The notes: a model not told the origin generated them from the letters alone. Shown: positions 13,801-25,626, counted from the first letter of the stretch. The stretch: 64,000 bases of DNA from Hyperoplus lanceolatus (GCA_026929865.2 CM049414.1:6515501-6579500); one strand, 5' to 3'. Numbers and translations: made by a program.

Positions 13801-14631
13801 GAAATTGCTTAGTGGCCACTCTGTGAACTGCATTTTTTGTCACTTCCGCATTGGATGCTGGTAGAACTCGCTGTGGTTGGGGATGGTTATGAACTAATTT
13901 AATGAAAAACACAAAGCAACAATGAATCAAACCCACTGTGGATCTTGAGTATTGTATTTGTATTTAAAGCCTGATTTGTCTTATTCCTTCGTGCCAAAGA
14001 CTTCCATTGCTGACCAAGGATATTTAAAAACACATCAGTAAATATGTTTTCATCCACACATTTTTATGCGAATTAAGTAATATCGAATGAAAATGCCATA
14101 TGGAGTAAAATGTGATTGAATTTAATGAATATCTTTTGGCCTTTAGGCTAAGACTTTATTCAGTAGGAAAAAATAAGCTTGGGCCTGAGTGCCATAGACA
14201 GAGTAGAGAAGTATTGACACGAGCAAGCACTTTCTTGGTCTTTGCTCTCAGGAACTATTGAGATACTGTAAGATAAACATAGAATTCTTACTTTATTAAT
14301 ACTTTTCCCTTTGTAAGTGTATTGTGTGCTGTTCTCTTGTTCTGCAGGTCGGATCAGGATGCTTCCCCAGGCTGTGTTTCTGCTTCATGGTCTGTTGGAG
14401 AATGGTCACACTGTCTATGTCCACTGTAACGCTGGAGTCGGCAGGTCGACAGCAGCTGTGTGTGGCCTGCTCATGTATGTCTTTGGCTGGAGCCTGAGAA
14501 AGGTTCAGTACTTTGTTGCAGCCAGGAGACCGGCAGTCTACATAGATGAGGAAGCTTTAGTTCAGGCTCAGGCAGACTTCAGTCAGAAGTTTGGACAACT
14601 GCACTCATCTATTTTCTACCAAGAGACATGA
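4841..14631 (+). CDS. epm2a: Laforin, glucan phosphatase (complete, 4 exons)
   Basis: Laforin removes phosphate from glycogen and scaffolds the E3 ligase malin; loss in humans causes Lafora disease. Exons: 4841-5099, 8898-9072, 10492-10736, 14348-14631; every junction is GT-AG and phases agree, giving 320 aa against 331 in human. Exon 1 and the start of exon 2 encode the CBM20 carbohydrate-binding module ([12 protein letters not shown] with Trp34, then LWFKF and WEGSG). Exons 2-4 carry the dual-specificity phosphatase: [20 protein letters not shown], general-acid region TPDMSTEG (Asp222), and the CX5R loop HCNAGVGRS (Cys253, Arg259). [20 protein letters not shown] closely matches the mammalian C-terminus. 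The ATG at 4841 begins [11 protein letters not shown], aligned with human MRFRFGV, and has no better in-frame rival. The shorter N-terminal half fits the smaller linker of fish laforins. No disabling change is seen. An AATAAA at 14766-14771 fits the 3' end. Confidence 0.96.
5922..7909. mobile_element. Non-autonomous hAT-type element, epm2a intron 1
   Basis: Begins CAGTGTTGGGCAAGTTACTT and ends with the inverse motif GTTACTCCCAACACTG. It is flanked by a perfect 8-bp target duplication, cacttaag (5914-5921 and 7910-7917), the hallmark of hAT transposition. Length is 1988 bp. Both subterminal regions are rich in GTAATGCATTAC-like and TAACGCGTTA motifs in both orientations, probably transposase-binding sites. 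No transposase ORF is present, so it is non-autonomous. It fills about half of intron 1 and should be spliced out with it. Confidence 0.88.
10963..11967. mobile_element. PIF/Harbinger-like non-autonomous element, epm2a intron 3
   Basis: Imperfect TIRs: TGGCGCTTTTCCACCGCA at the left, TGCGGTGGAAAAGCGGCA at the right. A 3-bp direct repeat TAA flanks it (10960-10962 and 11968-11970), typical of PIF/Harbinger TWA targets. Just inside each end is a short run of CGACT/AACTCGACT units in opposite orientation (10986-11017 and 11919-11941). Near 11720-11815 lies an internal inverted repeat around ATTGGCCAGACAATAGTCTC. No transposase ORF; 1005 bp. The superfamily rests on the TSD and length. Confidence 0.75.
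12285..13229 (+). mobile_element. TA-flanked MITE (GGGGAGAACGGGG family), copy 1
   Basis: Ends GGAGAGAACGGGGTAA and TTACCCCGTTCTCCCC, bounded by TA on both sides (12283-12284, 13230-13231). The interior repeats a theme of GTGACAACCAACCCC in several places. An inverted second copy lies at 46756-48172 and matches along its whole length apart from a later insertion, which confirms the boundaries. There is no ORF. The TA target would suit Tc1/mariner-related mobilisation, but the superfamily is not proven. It sits in intron 3 of epm2a. Confidence 0.75.
13436..13870. repeat. Possible interspersed repeat, epm2a intron 3
   Basis: The two ends carry related motifs in opposite orientation (TAGCATCCGGGTTGACCTCAG left; TTGTCACTTCCGCATTGGATGCT right), and the interior is more GC-rich than the intron around it. 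The inverted repeat is poor and I could not fix a target duplication. It resembles fish repeats with CAACTGCATCCAAT-type ends, but this is recollection, not proof. Confidence 0.35.
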
Positions 14632-14805
14632 GAGTTGATATTGTTCGAGAAAAAAAACTGTATAGTATTGAAAGTCGAATGGTCAGTTGGATACCCCGTA
14701 ATGTATGTTGATTGTTGGAGTAGAGCCGTCTTATTTTTTATTTTTTCCCCCACTCTCTTTGTTCCAATAAAACAGCATATGCTAAACACTGACTTAATCA
14801 TTAAG

Positions 14806-14840
14806 TTAGGTTAAGTTAAGTTGCTTTATTGGTTAATGAA
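14806..14840 (-). repeat. Possible non-LTR retroelement 3' tail
   Basis: On the minus strand this reads AATAAAGCAACTTAACTTAA and continues as tandem TTAAC-like units, the form of a LINE or SINE 3' tail. The body would extend to the right, but nothing coding is visible there. It sits about 40 bp beyond the epm2a polyadenylation signal. Confidence 0.35.
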
Positions 14841-17800
14841 AACAAGGTAGATATACACAAAGTACGCTCACACAAGGCAAGGCCAAAAGGTGGGGATAAT
14901 GTGTCACGTCAAAAATTTGAGAATAACATTGTGAGAATTCAAATTAAAATGCAACATATTCATAGTAACTTAGTAATGCTGTATTAAAGCTATAGGTTGC
15001 TTTGTAAACAGTAAAGCCTCACCTCCTGTCTAGACCGCAAGCGTCTCAGACCTACTCACCCGTCTCATTTTAATCTATGCAGCTGTCTGAAGCAGCTCTG
15101 TAAGGCTTGCACTTCCGCTTCGGCTCAAACATTTGCTTTCCAAAATGTTCCATCTACAGTGAACTAAGTATTGCTCCATTTTCGTGAAAGCCAAATGACA
15201 AATATCTAAGACTAATGCACTTTTCAGATTGCCAAATCGATGTTGGACTATTCGAATGAACAGGCAGATCCGATTTGACTGAGGAAATTCCAAGTTGGGG
15301 ACAGCCCTACTGAATAGTCAGTTTGAAGTGTGCCAGAAGGTGAAATGACGAAAGAAAACTAACTTATTTACACTTAAACCCAATGCACATTAATGAGACT
15401 TTTCAGCTGAGTGGCTTTAAAAATCTGGTTGAACCCAAAGTGTCTGGGTAGAGTTCTAATTGCTGTCAGCATAGATATTGAAAGTTATCAATCATACTGT
15501 GATTTGTTACCTTTAAAATCAGGAGTTACTTTCTGCCATTACCTACAGTTGCAAAACTCTTCAAGTCAGCTGAGGACACTATTAGTATTGTCAGTAAATG
15601 TCTGCAATGGTTTTTAAAGACCTTTTGTTCAAGCCATTTTTGTAAAAATCAATTGATAAAGTTGACCTCTTGAATAAGCAATTTTTTTCTGATGTGTTGA
15701 ACAGCAAAATAAAACTTGATTAAAAGTGAACGTTTCAAGAAGAGAGCGATCGTGGAGGGTTTTACTCATTTTAAGGAAGCAGGTCAAAGATGTAGTTTGC
15801 TCTCCAACATGCTGTGCTATTTCACAGTTGCTTTTGTATGCTTGTGTATCACATTACAGAATCCAAAGGAAAAATTATCTTCTTATTTATTTATTTGCCA
15901 AGAGATCGTAATGCCACACAAAAATGGCACTCCTTGCTAGAGAGCAAAAAATTAATTCCTAAAACCAAAATAGCAATGCTTCTCCCTCTCTGTCAGAGCG
16001 GTATTCAGCTCCCAGTCATTGAAGAACACCGCTCCGCCCACTCTCTCAAGGACAGCTTAATAACATTTCATCATTATTTCATTCATTTTTTTATCTGACA
16101 GATGCTATTCTGATCAAACTCGTTAATAACAAAAACAATGTGCCTCCCAGCTATTTCAATGCATACATTAGACATTATTGGAAGAGTTTGTAATCGGTAA
16201 AATTGCCGTCTTGCAACCGTTCATATTTTTTTTTTATGTTCACACCCCTAGCTGCTACTATAACAGTGGACAAATTCACAATTTATGACATAAACATAAT
16301 TAGAACACTTTTATCTGCAGCCAGTTGGCCTGACTGCTGCAGCCCCGCACACCAGGTATTATCTGCTAAAGCAAAGAGGGAGGAGCATGCACAACAAACA
16401 AAACAGCCAGAAGGCCACACATGTATCCTTAACTTCTGCCTCAGTTTGGTAACAAAGCTGTTTTCAGTAACAAGACAGACACTACTGCAAAGGCTGATAA
16501 AACATCCCTCCCATTTTGCATATCTGAGATAAATGAGCAGAGCTATTGAAATCGGCAAAGAAAGGTCACTATAATAGATATTTTTTAACTTTCTGTATTA
16601 GATATTATTATCTCAACATAGCCAGCCAGTCTAGAGTCAGCCAGAGTGTTCCAATAAGCCATTGGTCTTCTAAAACACATGATATTTTAAACATGACAGC
16701 TACCGTTTAAACGTTTTAAATCCGGCAACGAAAAGACTATCTTGACTTTGGCAGTTACTGACTATAAAAAAGGGCAAAGCTTGAACAAATAGCTCAAGAT
16801 ACACAGGGTTAATCTAATCTTAATCTGCCCATCTTTTCGGAGGACAGGGGGAGGTTGATCTAATTAGTTCAAGATCATATAATAATTATCTGCAATATGA
16901 ACAGGCATGAGTAGTGCCATATCATTGGTTATACAATAATTTTTTTTTTAATTAAGTTAAATAAAGTAAGCGAATGAGGACTGATTACTTAAGCTCTCAT
17001 TACATGCATGTCTTTAGTTATGTAAGGTTATGTTACCAGACTGTTGTTCATAGTTGCTGGTCTGCAAATATACTGTATGTTTACATTTCAAAACACAACT
17101 CTAGGCAATATAGATAATTGTTGGTTGTTGTAATGATTGCCTCCATTTACGATACTGAAACACTGCACTCAGTTTAAGCACAAAACCGTTCAACACAGAG
17201 AAAGGAAATAGTGGGTAAGCGGAAATGGATCAAGTAAGTCATTTACTTTGACAAGTCCTCAAGTCACTGTGCAACTGAACTGACTGGCTGCGGTTGAAAT
17301 CCATATTTCCTGTAAATACCTCTGTTTTTCTCTTCATCGTCCACATTACCTTCTGTCATTGATCATTGTCAGCAGGACAGATTCTGATATTAACAACGGG
17401 GTAGGATGCAGAGCTGTAGTAATACCAGTAGTGTGTGTGTGTGTTTTACAGGGATGAAATGTGTGATATCAAAATACTGATATCATTATATGTATTCCGT
17501 CATCTAATTCCTACAAATTCTGCATATGGAAATATGGTATTTGTCATGCTTAGCCAAGACTGACAACATCCCACAGGTAGATGCTACGCTAGGTTCAATG
17601 ACCTTGGACTTGGCTAATAGTGATATATCCCAAATCAATAAACTCCCATCTGTTACCTGAGGCTGTGCTTGGGTCTGTGCATACAATTTCACATTAGAAA
17701 TTAGGCAAAGGTCTTGTGAGGAAGGAAACATTTGAGCAGGGTTAGGGTTAGAGCAAGTCTTGGTTAATAGATCTGTCACTTATTGTTTGCTGAAAACTAT

Positions 17801-19190
17801 AATTTGATGACTTCATACTGTTCCTTAAGTAATGTTATTTGTCTGGGTATGAACCAATTTTAAAACTTGTTCTTAGCAGCAGATATACGCACCCCTCAAC
17901 AAACTTCAAATATAGATAACACGGCATTTGTTTACCAATATCATACCTGCATACTGCATTGTTTTTTTGTGTGTAGTCACACTGAAAGAGTATTAATCAA
18001 AAATTGGACCCCTTAAAATATCCTTTCCTGAATGATTCCTGATGCAAGCTCTTTGTGTGCAACGAAAAAGGATGCAGGCCTTTTTTCCTGTTCTGTGCTT
18101 TAAATTTACAGCATAATACATCAGAATATCATGTTTCCTAAAATACTATCATTTAACCTTTGTTGGTGGTCGCATGTCGAACAGTTTTTCACTTCATCTG
18201 AGTCCTGTGAGGAAGCGTATGTTTGAGAAAACAACCACTCAGTTCTCAATGCTCTCCAAATCACATGTTGTGCGTTTCTCTTTTAGTTCCTTTTGTAAAT
18301 CCTCTCCTGATCCACAACTCCATTATACGGTTTTGCAGTAAACAACAGCAGTGCCGTTAAAAAAGGGAAAGAGATCCCTCTATCTGAAATGTATGTGTGC
18401 CATTTGTGAGTGTGCGTACAAACTCTTTGTATTCAAATTGTTATCCTGTTTGAAATAAACAAGACTAGACAGCTATACATTACGCTGTGAAAGGCGCTTG
18501 TTTGAAGAAATTTTTTGCACGTAATTAAGCTGCCTAGTCTTCAGAGAAAGACAATAGAGATTATGTGGCCATGCATGATAAGTGGGCCTGCCTCCCTTGT
18601 TTCTCCCCCCCTGCTTGAATCAGTAATGCCAGATGTCAAAGCTGACAGCTGAGTTAACACGGTAATCAAGATCAATAAGCACTGAACTATTCAATGAAAG
18701 ACGCCAAACCTTTTCAGCATGATGTTGCAGGGAAAAGGCTGCCATATCACGTGTTAGTGGTATGGTCAGTACATTGTAACATTACATTGCATATCAACAG
18801 TTGGTACAAGTGCAACCAGATGATTACTTTTGATTCCCACCCAACTCTTTTAATCTTATCTTTCAAATACAATCAACTTAATCTTTCTGAACACTACCTC
18901 TGACATCTTAGGTGTGAGGTAACTTTAAACAGAAACCATGTCCCTGAATGCCTTATCCAATTGCTGCTTAAGATGCCACTAAAGAAAATATGTCCAATAT
19001 TTCTGCCCTTATACCATCTGATGTGCCAGTATGCCTTTGTTGTCCATGATCACTGAGATCCAGCAGGTCACTAGGGGAAGAAGGGAGACCTGAAATATGT
19101 TATAACTTTAACCTGCTTTGCCACCCCCTTAACCCATACATTATTTGACATGGATTCCCTGTGAGAACAGATCAAATTAACTCACAGTTT
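14841..19190. other. Intergenic, no gene seen
   Basis: AT-rich single-copy-looking sequence with only short ORFs that resemble no protein I know. No exon pair with credible splice sites and conserved-looking protein was found on either strand. Confidence 0.5.
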
Positions 19191-19194
19191 GAGT

Positions 19195-19197
<3 letters not shown>

Positions 19198-19234
<37 letters not shown>
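19198..19234. repeat. (CA)n microsatellite
   Basis: An almost pure run of CA dinucleotides of about 36 bp. Confidence 0.95.
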
Positions 19235-19240
<6 letters not shown>

Positions 19241-19284
19241 AACAGAGCCAGTGACCTCTTTTTACCACTGTGGATATTCATATT

Positions 19285-19425
19285 CATCAAAAAATCTCCT
19301 GGTAGAAGGCTGTGTTGACTTTGGACTTGATGAAACACAGCGGATGACATGGTACCCCAAACCAATACTGACTGGAAACTTTACACTGGACTTCCAACAA
19401 CTTTTTTGTGCCTCTCCATTCTTCC
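19285..19425 (-). pseudogene. Tc1-like transposase fragment
   Basis: On the minus strand this stretch matches, with indels, the transposase segment that reads VMVWGAMSAAGVCPLCFIK in the Tc1 element at 27352-28928 and the corresponding part of the fold-back element at 32694-34243. It can be followed from the region upstream of VWGTMSS to FYQEI. Only about 140 bp survive, without TIRs, so it is an old truncated relic. Confidence 0.7.
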
Positions 19426-21892
19426 TCCATGCTCTGGGACCTTTATTCTCTAATGAAATGCAAAATTGTATTGATGATATTCTAATTATATAAGATGTTG
19501 CGGGAAGACATGGGTATTCACTGTGCTTAAAGCTGATGACGTGTATCTTATTATTTATGTACATGGTATTTCAGATCTAGCTAACTAATGTCACTAAACG
19601 TAAATAAAAGCAAATTTAGATTACCCACATGCTAATCGACTTCTTTGGACCAAATGTGCTTTTCTCTTTTACAACCTTATGCAAGAATGGCTCATGGATA
19701 ATTGGAATAGGGTCATTTCTCCGTCCGCATTTGGCAACAACACCCTTCAGTAGATCTCGATATTGGTTTACGGAGCTTTTTCTTTCCGAAATCAAAGTCT
19801 ATATGGTGCTTCCTTAGCAGAGCTAGGAGTTAAAAAGAGAAAAAAGCTCTTATGCTGCTAATACAATTAAAAGTTCATTCAGTGCGTGTATTGTGTCTTT
19901 GGGTGATGAATCCAAGCGAACATCATTGATATGATGGTCCTGTGTGTTTAGGGATGAACAAACATATGGCTGCCGGTACCCGACAGCCAAACTCATAAAT
20001 CACCAGTGACAACATGAATGCAGGCCTATTAGAGAAGGTTGGTTTGCCCATCTCTGTATCAGCTCTGTGATGCAATGGTAGAAATAACATGAAATACACA
20101 TGGGCCAATGTCTATGTATGAAAAAGTTAAGACCGGGACAAAACAATTATTTCAATAGAGGTAAGTAAAGGTTCTCCAAAACCTCTTCTTTATATAAATG
20201 TAGCTATAACATTTTTAACCAGTATATCTATACCATTTATTAAATGTCCTGAATGTCTGCTCTCTCTACCTTGCCTGTATTACTGTTCTTCATCAGCACA
20301 TCTGGGTCGCATAGCCAGACAGATGGAAGGTAGATGAGGCCTGCCTTTAGTCTTGCGAATTAGCCAGGTGTTTAGTTCAGGAATATACTGGTATGATCAA
20401 CTCCCGAAAGACATCAGTAAGGGCCTTTAACAAATGCATTAATGTCTGGTTGGTGAGTCCGAAAATGATTGAAAAGTCTTGAGGCAATATTCACTTGCGA
20501 ATTAGTTTTGTAAAGCAGGCTAATATTTTACCACACATTGTCATATACCATTTAGAAAGATGACAACTTGAATGAATGTTGCTCAACTTCATAGAGTAGT
20601 TAATGAGGCACTTGAAGAGTTTACCTTCACGGTCAAATCACTTGCGCTAAGACTAGCCTATAATGACTTTGCAAATGAAGCAGTCCCAAGAAGAAGTTTG
20701 TTCTGTTGGACTTTACCTATCGGTCTTTATCTTCAACAAGAAAGTTCCATTCCCTTAACTGTCAGTCTTTCAACCTGGGTATACCAGTTATCTGTATCTC
20801 ATTCTTACTGACACTGCACACACACATACACACACACAAACATGCAGATGCACACAAGAACATACAATTTCTCTTGAAATCCCTACCTAAATTATGCTGT
20901 ACATCTAGGGGGCTGTGAAACTGCCAATTTGGTGGGAGAAGGGGATGAGAGAGGGGGATTGTGGGTAATTTCATGTCACATTTGCAGCAGACTGATGTCT
21001 CTTTGGACAGATAATAGCCTACAGCTCACAGTGAAAGAAAAGGCAAAGGCATGGCGTACTCTCTTTTAGAATACTCTACTTTTCTTCACATTTCCCGGAA
21101 ATGGGAAATAACAGCCTGCTCTTTGTGTCACCTTGAAGAGACAATGATAAAGTGATTTTTTTAAAATATAAGTATTGGTGATTTTGGTCAAACAAATATG
21201 TGAAGAGTAGCGAAGTTGGCAAAATAGTGCCCCTGGCTTGCATAGATAATGTTAGCTGACTGACTGTTTCAGAAATCAAAAAGGTGCAAGACTGTATGTA
21301 CAAACATAATGGATAAAGTTTACTACGACTCCCAATGTGCATTTTGGTCCGAAAAATACAATCCTTTACTTTAAACTGTATTGTATGCACTGTTAACAGT
21401 CAACAGTCAATCAACTCAAAGGGCCCAATCAAAGCATGGTGTAGCTTTAAAGCAGTGATGGACGTCAGTATGTAGAGTTTGGGTATGTGCAAAGCTGGCA
21501 GTAACAAGACAAAAAAGCTGTGGCTAATTAACAATAATAATCTCCATAGGTTGTCTGTCCACCAGCCATCTTGGCTACTGATATCATGAACATCATCACT
21601 TTATTTGTGTGTCAAATGTCTGTTAATTACCGAGATCTGTCAGCCTCCAAACAAATCATCAATCAGTCATTTTCATCTGCATCTCCATGACATATATCTG
21701 AGGGGAACACTCAATACTTAATTTAAAAAATAAATAAATATATTGACTATTCTGTCTTAATTGCCTCAATTGCTTATTTAGTTGATTCCAATCCCATGTG
21801 CATATAAGTAGTATACATACATGTGACATTTGTTGGTGATTATGTCCAATATGTTTCTGTTTTCATGAATTAACACATGAAACAGAACAGAA
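19426..21892. other. Intergenic with (CA)n tract
   Basis: No supported gene. Holds an imperfect CA-rich microsatellite at about 20814-20855 and a small hairpin at about 21852-21890 (TTTCTGTTTTCATG against CATGAAACAGAAC). Confidence 0.5.
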
Positions 21893-22048
21893 GATTCGGA
21901 TCGCAACCTCAGAGCATGGGTCTCAGAGTCACACACGGAAGACTAGTGAAGGTCGCGCAGCTGAGCTAGGAAGTGCTAGGTTCCGGTTTATGCTTCAAAA
22001 TAAAAGTCAGAATTGACTTGACGTTTAGCCGTTTTGCCAGTTAAATGA
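21893..22048 (+). repeat. Second copy of hAT-internal sequence, fused to LINE
   Basis: About 155 bp repeat the segment at 26018-26170 with about five mismatches, including the last bases of the 408-bp MITE (CGCAACC) and the shared stretch up to GCCAGTTAAATGA. At 26167 the matching TTAA is interrupted by a 923-bp element; here it is not, so this is the pre-insertion form. The match stops where the LINE sequence starts. Confidence 0.85.
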
Positions 22049-24630
22049 CTTTGTCCACTCTCAGCTCCCTCCTGGCCCCTTACACCAAAGCTGAATTTGT
22101 CCTGATGGGGGATCTTAATTGGGACATGCTCCAACCCCCCGCTCAAGTCCTTAGTCAATGGGACTCTCTAAACCTCTGTCAGATTATCACCACCGCCACC
22201 CGATGACCCCAAAAACCCAGAGCAACACTTATTGATGTCATTCTCACCAACAACCCGGACAGATACCGCTCTGGTGTCTTTTGCAGTGATCACAGTGATC
22301 ACTGCCTCACTGCATGTATCCGGAACAATAATGAAACAGCCTATCATTATCACCCAAAGACGATTGTTCAAAAAATTCAATGAACAATCCTTTCTCCGTG
22401 ATCTAGCTGAGATTAGCTGGGACAGACTCAGCCTGATCCCCGATATAAACAGTGCATGGTCCTTCTTTTACGACTCTTTTAATGAGATAATTAACAAACA
22501 TGCTCCCATTAATAAGATGAGGCTAAAGAACAGATGCAGTCCATGGTTTAATCATGATCTAGTCGAGAAGCTGCGTCTGAAAAACTCCACCTGGCGCAAG
22601 GCTCGCAAATCAAAATCCTCTGACGACTGGTTATCTTTTAAAAGAATCAGAAACAAATGCACTCAAGCCATCCGTAAAGCCAAGTCTGAATACTTTCATG
22701 ATCAGTTTAAACTCTGTGGCACTAATCCACGAAAGTTCTGGAAGACAGTTAAAGTAATGGAGGGTGAAGCTACACCATCTCAATTACCATCCTCCCTCCT
22801 CTGGGATGGAAACATTGTCTCTGATAATAAGCGTATGGTTGAGCTCTTTAACCAGCATTTTGCTCTAATTGCCAATCCACCGGCCTCTCTATCACCTCAT
22901 GACCCCCCCCCCCCTTAACCTCCCACCCCTAAGTACTCCTGACCGAGCCCTCGCCCACAGCTTCTCCCTGCAGGATGTCACTGTGAGTGAGGTACTTCAA
23001 ATTCTGTGCTAGCTTGACCCCAAAAAACCCTCTGGGCCTGACGGGTTAGAGCCCTTTCTTCTTAAAGCTGCAGCCCCTATTATTTCAGAACCCATCACCC
23101 TCCTTTGCAACTTGACCATACACTCAGCTGAACTTCCATCTGCCTGGAAGACGGCCTCAGTACACCCCTTATTTAAAGGGGGAAATCAAGCTGACCCTAA
23201 CTGCTATCACCCTATTTCCATCGTACCTTGCATAGCGAAAGTACTGGAGAGGCTGATCTGCAAACAGCTGGTACGCTTCCTTAACACCAACGAGATACTG
23301 TCTGACTTTCAATCTGGGTTCCGCACAGGTCATAGCTGCGAAACTGCGACTCTCAAAGTAATTAATGACATTGTCAGTGCTCTGGACTCCAAGCAATTCG
23401 GTGTGGCCGTCTTCATCGACCTGGCCAAGGCCTTTGACACTGTAGTTCATGAACAGCTTTTGAAACGCTTAAACTCCATCGGTGTTTCCACTACATCACT
23501 AGCCTGGTTTAACAGCTACCTCTCTGGACGCTCCCAATATGTGAAATCTGACTGCATCTCGTCGCAACCCCTGTCTATTCTAAACGGCGTCCCACAGGGC
23601 TCCATATTAGCCCCAGTTCTTTTCTCAATTTACATAAATGACATAATCAAATCAGCTGGCAATTCATCTATCCATCTTTATGCCGAAGACACAGTTCTCT
23701 ATGCCACTGGCCCCTTACCTGACATTGCACTGGGAACACTTCAGCAGAGCTTCCACTCCATACAGGCTGGCTTTTCTGCCCTCAGACTGGCCATAAACCC
23801 CATTAAAACCAAGGTCATGTTGTTTGGTCGTAAGCCCCCCCTCCAAGATGGTACCATTCTGACTGCTACAGGCCAAAAACTTGAACTAGTGTCCTCCTAC
23901 AAATACTTGGGAGTCTGGATTAACAGCATCCTCTCCTTCACTGAACATCTGTCCTTTATGCAGTCGAAAGTAAAAGCCAGACTCTGCTTCCTCTATCGCA
24001 ACCGCTCCTCATTCACTGCCTCTGTCAAACGCTCCCTGGTTCAGCTTACTGTCCTTCCACTATTCCATTACAGCGATGTCATCTACAGGTCCGCGCGTAA
24101 AGGAGCACTTGAGCGGCTAGGTCTGACTCCTCCCTATCTAACTCAACTTCTTCACCTGCACCCCCACCCTACACTCAACACCCGTTCTGCCCCCCTCATT
24201 CTGTTAAATGCTCCTAGGGCATACTCCTCCCTGGGCCGTTCCTCCTTCCAGTTTGCGGCCGCTGACAGCTGGAACCAACTTCAAAAATCCCTAAAGTTAC
24301 AATCCTTTACCTCTGTTAGACTCTTCAAACAGGCCCTAACAAAATGTATAAAGCACACCTGTAGCTGCTTCAGTCTAAGCTCACCGTGATCTAGTACATT
24401 TATCTATTGCTATGCTGTATGTTACCGCTGTTTGTCTAACTTCTGTTGCTATGTTGAATATGTTATTGTTGTCTATGTGTGATTTTACTGGCTATAGTAC
24501 AGTTTTGTCTTGTTCTCTCCCTCTCCCCTTTCCCCCCAGGAGGTCATTCACCTCCTACCAGGCCATTGCTTAAATAAGACATTGTTTCTTAGCCATTTTT
24601 GCCTGTTTAAATAAAGGTTGATGATGATGA
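22049..24630 (+). mobile_element. L2-type LINE, 5'-truncated, defective
   Basis: Non-LTR retrotransposon of the L2/CR1 group. 22050-22350 is the end of the endonuclease domain (VLMGDLNWDM, then TLIDVILTNNPDR and SDHSDHC in shifting frames). 22350-22915 is the linker, open to a C-run at about 22905-22914 where the frame slips. 22960-23830 is the reverse transcriptase, with a stop codon early (LC*LDPKKPSGPDG), then FQSGFRTGHSC, FIDLAKAFDTV, NGVPQGSILAP and the catalytic box. The box reads YAEDTVLYA in place of the usual YADDTVLYA. The C-terminal part (YKYLGVWI to the stop at 24389) is intact. A 3' UTR with AATAAAGG ends in GATGATGATGA at 24630. Truncation, stop, frameshift and the D-to-E change make it inactive. 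Confidence 0.9.
23112..24389 (+). pseudogene. LINE reverse transcriptase remnant ORF (425 codons)
   Basis: The longest open part of the LINE above: RT palm and thumb plus the C-terminal region. Motifs in order: IDLAKAFDTV (first catalytic Asp), GVPQGSILAPVLFSIYIND, YAEDTVLYA (second Asp replaced by Glu, third kept), KTKVMLFG, and YLGVWI. The ATG at 23112 is internal to the ancestral protein and probably not a real start. The family's usual ORF2 is about twice as long and includes the endonuclease. Confidence 0.88.
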
Positions 24631-24689
24631 TTTAGCAGAAGGTATGTTACATTATTAAAGCTTGATGACAACAGAAAGTGTATGCAGGT

Positions 24690-25018
24690 TGAAACAAATA
24701 TCAACATGCACTGAACTGACTTACTGCCATCAGGTCAACACTACAGGGTCCCGTTGGCACGAAAAAACACCTACAAAAAATCTTTTATCCCCATTGCCAT
24801 CACCACACTGAACAGTCAATAAATAGGCAACATATCTCACTCCACTCAGTCATCCCTTTGCACTGCTTGTATACTTTGGCATTCATTTATTGTCATTGTT
24901 TTGGACTGTCTCTGTCTTGTATGTATTTAATTATTTTGTGTAAATTGAACCTGCCCTGTCAAAGATGAATTTATGTCACAATCGATTGTCACAATAAAGT
25001 TTTTCTTATCTTATCTTA
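24690..25018 (+). mobile_element. LINE 3' end (Rex1/L2-like)
   Basis: The frame reads GQHYRVPLARKNTYKKSFIP then IAITTLNSQ and stop at about 24820, the form of the extreme C-terminus of fish LINE proteins. A 3' UTR follows, ending AATAAAGTTTTTCTTATCTT with a CTTAT-type tail at about 25015. Only the last 330 bp are present. The clade is inferred from the tail and C-terminal style. Confidence 0.65.
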
Positions 25019-25391
25019 AAAACTGACATTTTAAATGTAATTTATTTCGTAATATCCTAGCTGATGCCAACAGTTGAATAAACTTTTACCAATTCACAGC
25101 CACAATTTGGATGTCATGAATGGCTGTGCAGCGCAAATGGGTTCAAGCCATGGTGGTTGAACAATAATTGAGTCTATGAGTCAGTCAAACACAGGAAGGA
25201 AGAAAAATTATTTGGAGAAAATATAAATATATTAGTGCTGTCAAACGATTAAAATATTTAATCGTGATTAATCGCATTAATGTCATAGTTAACTCGCGAT
25301 TAATCGCATTTTTATTCATTCTAGCCTGAATGTCCCTTGACTTCTTTTTGTCCCATTATTTTTTCTCATTTTAATGCTCTTAATTCTAATT

Positions 25392-25471
25392 ATGATATTT
25401 AAGAAGAAATACACTGAATTACAATGATGTCTACACCATTGTAATTCAGTGTATTTCTTCTAAAATATCAT
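25392..25471. repeat. Hairpin with 35-bp arms
   Basis: 25392-25426 and 25437-25471 are near-perfect inverted repeats (AAGAAATACACTGAATTACA and its complement) separated by a 10-bp loop. It lies within the left half of the hAT-like element. Confidence 0.9.
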
Positions 25472-25626
25472 CAATTGCAATTCAGTGCAAATAACAATAT
25501 AGTATATAGAATAATGACTGGCGGATGCCTCTAACATTCATGGAGGTTTTGGTGTGCGTGCAGGGTTATAAGTAAGACTTCTGCAAATGACAAGCTTTCT
25601 TTTCTGTTCTTTTCCGCGTAGACTCA

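Noticed and set aside
17738-17755. GGGTTAGGGTTAG telomere-like motif
   Set aside because: Only two units; chance or trivial in an AT-rich intergenic region.
19161-19493. 110-codon plus-strand ORF
   Set aside because: Its start is a (CA)n repeat translated as HTHTHT, and the rest lies over an antisense Tc1 fragment.
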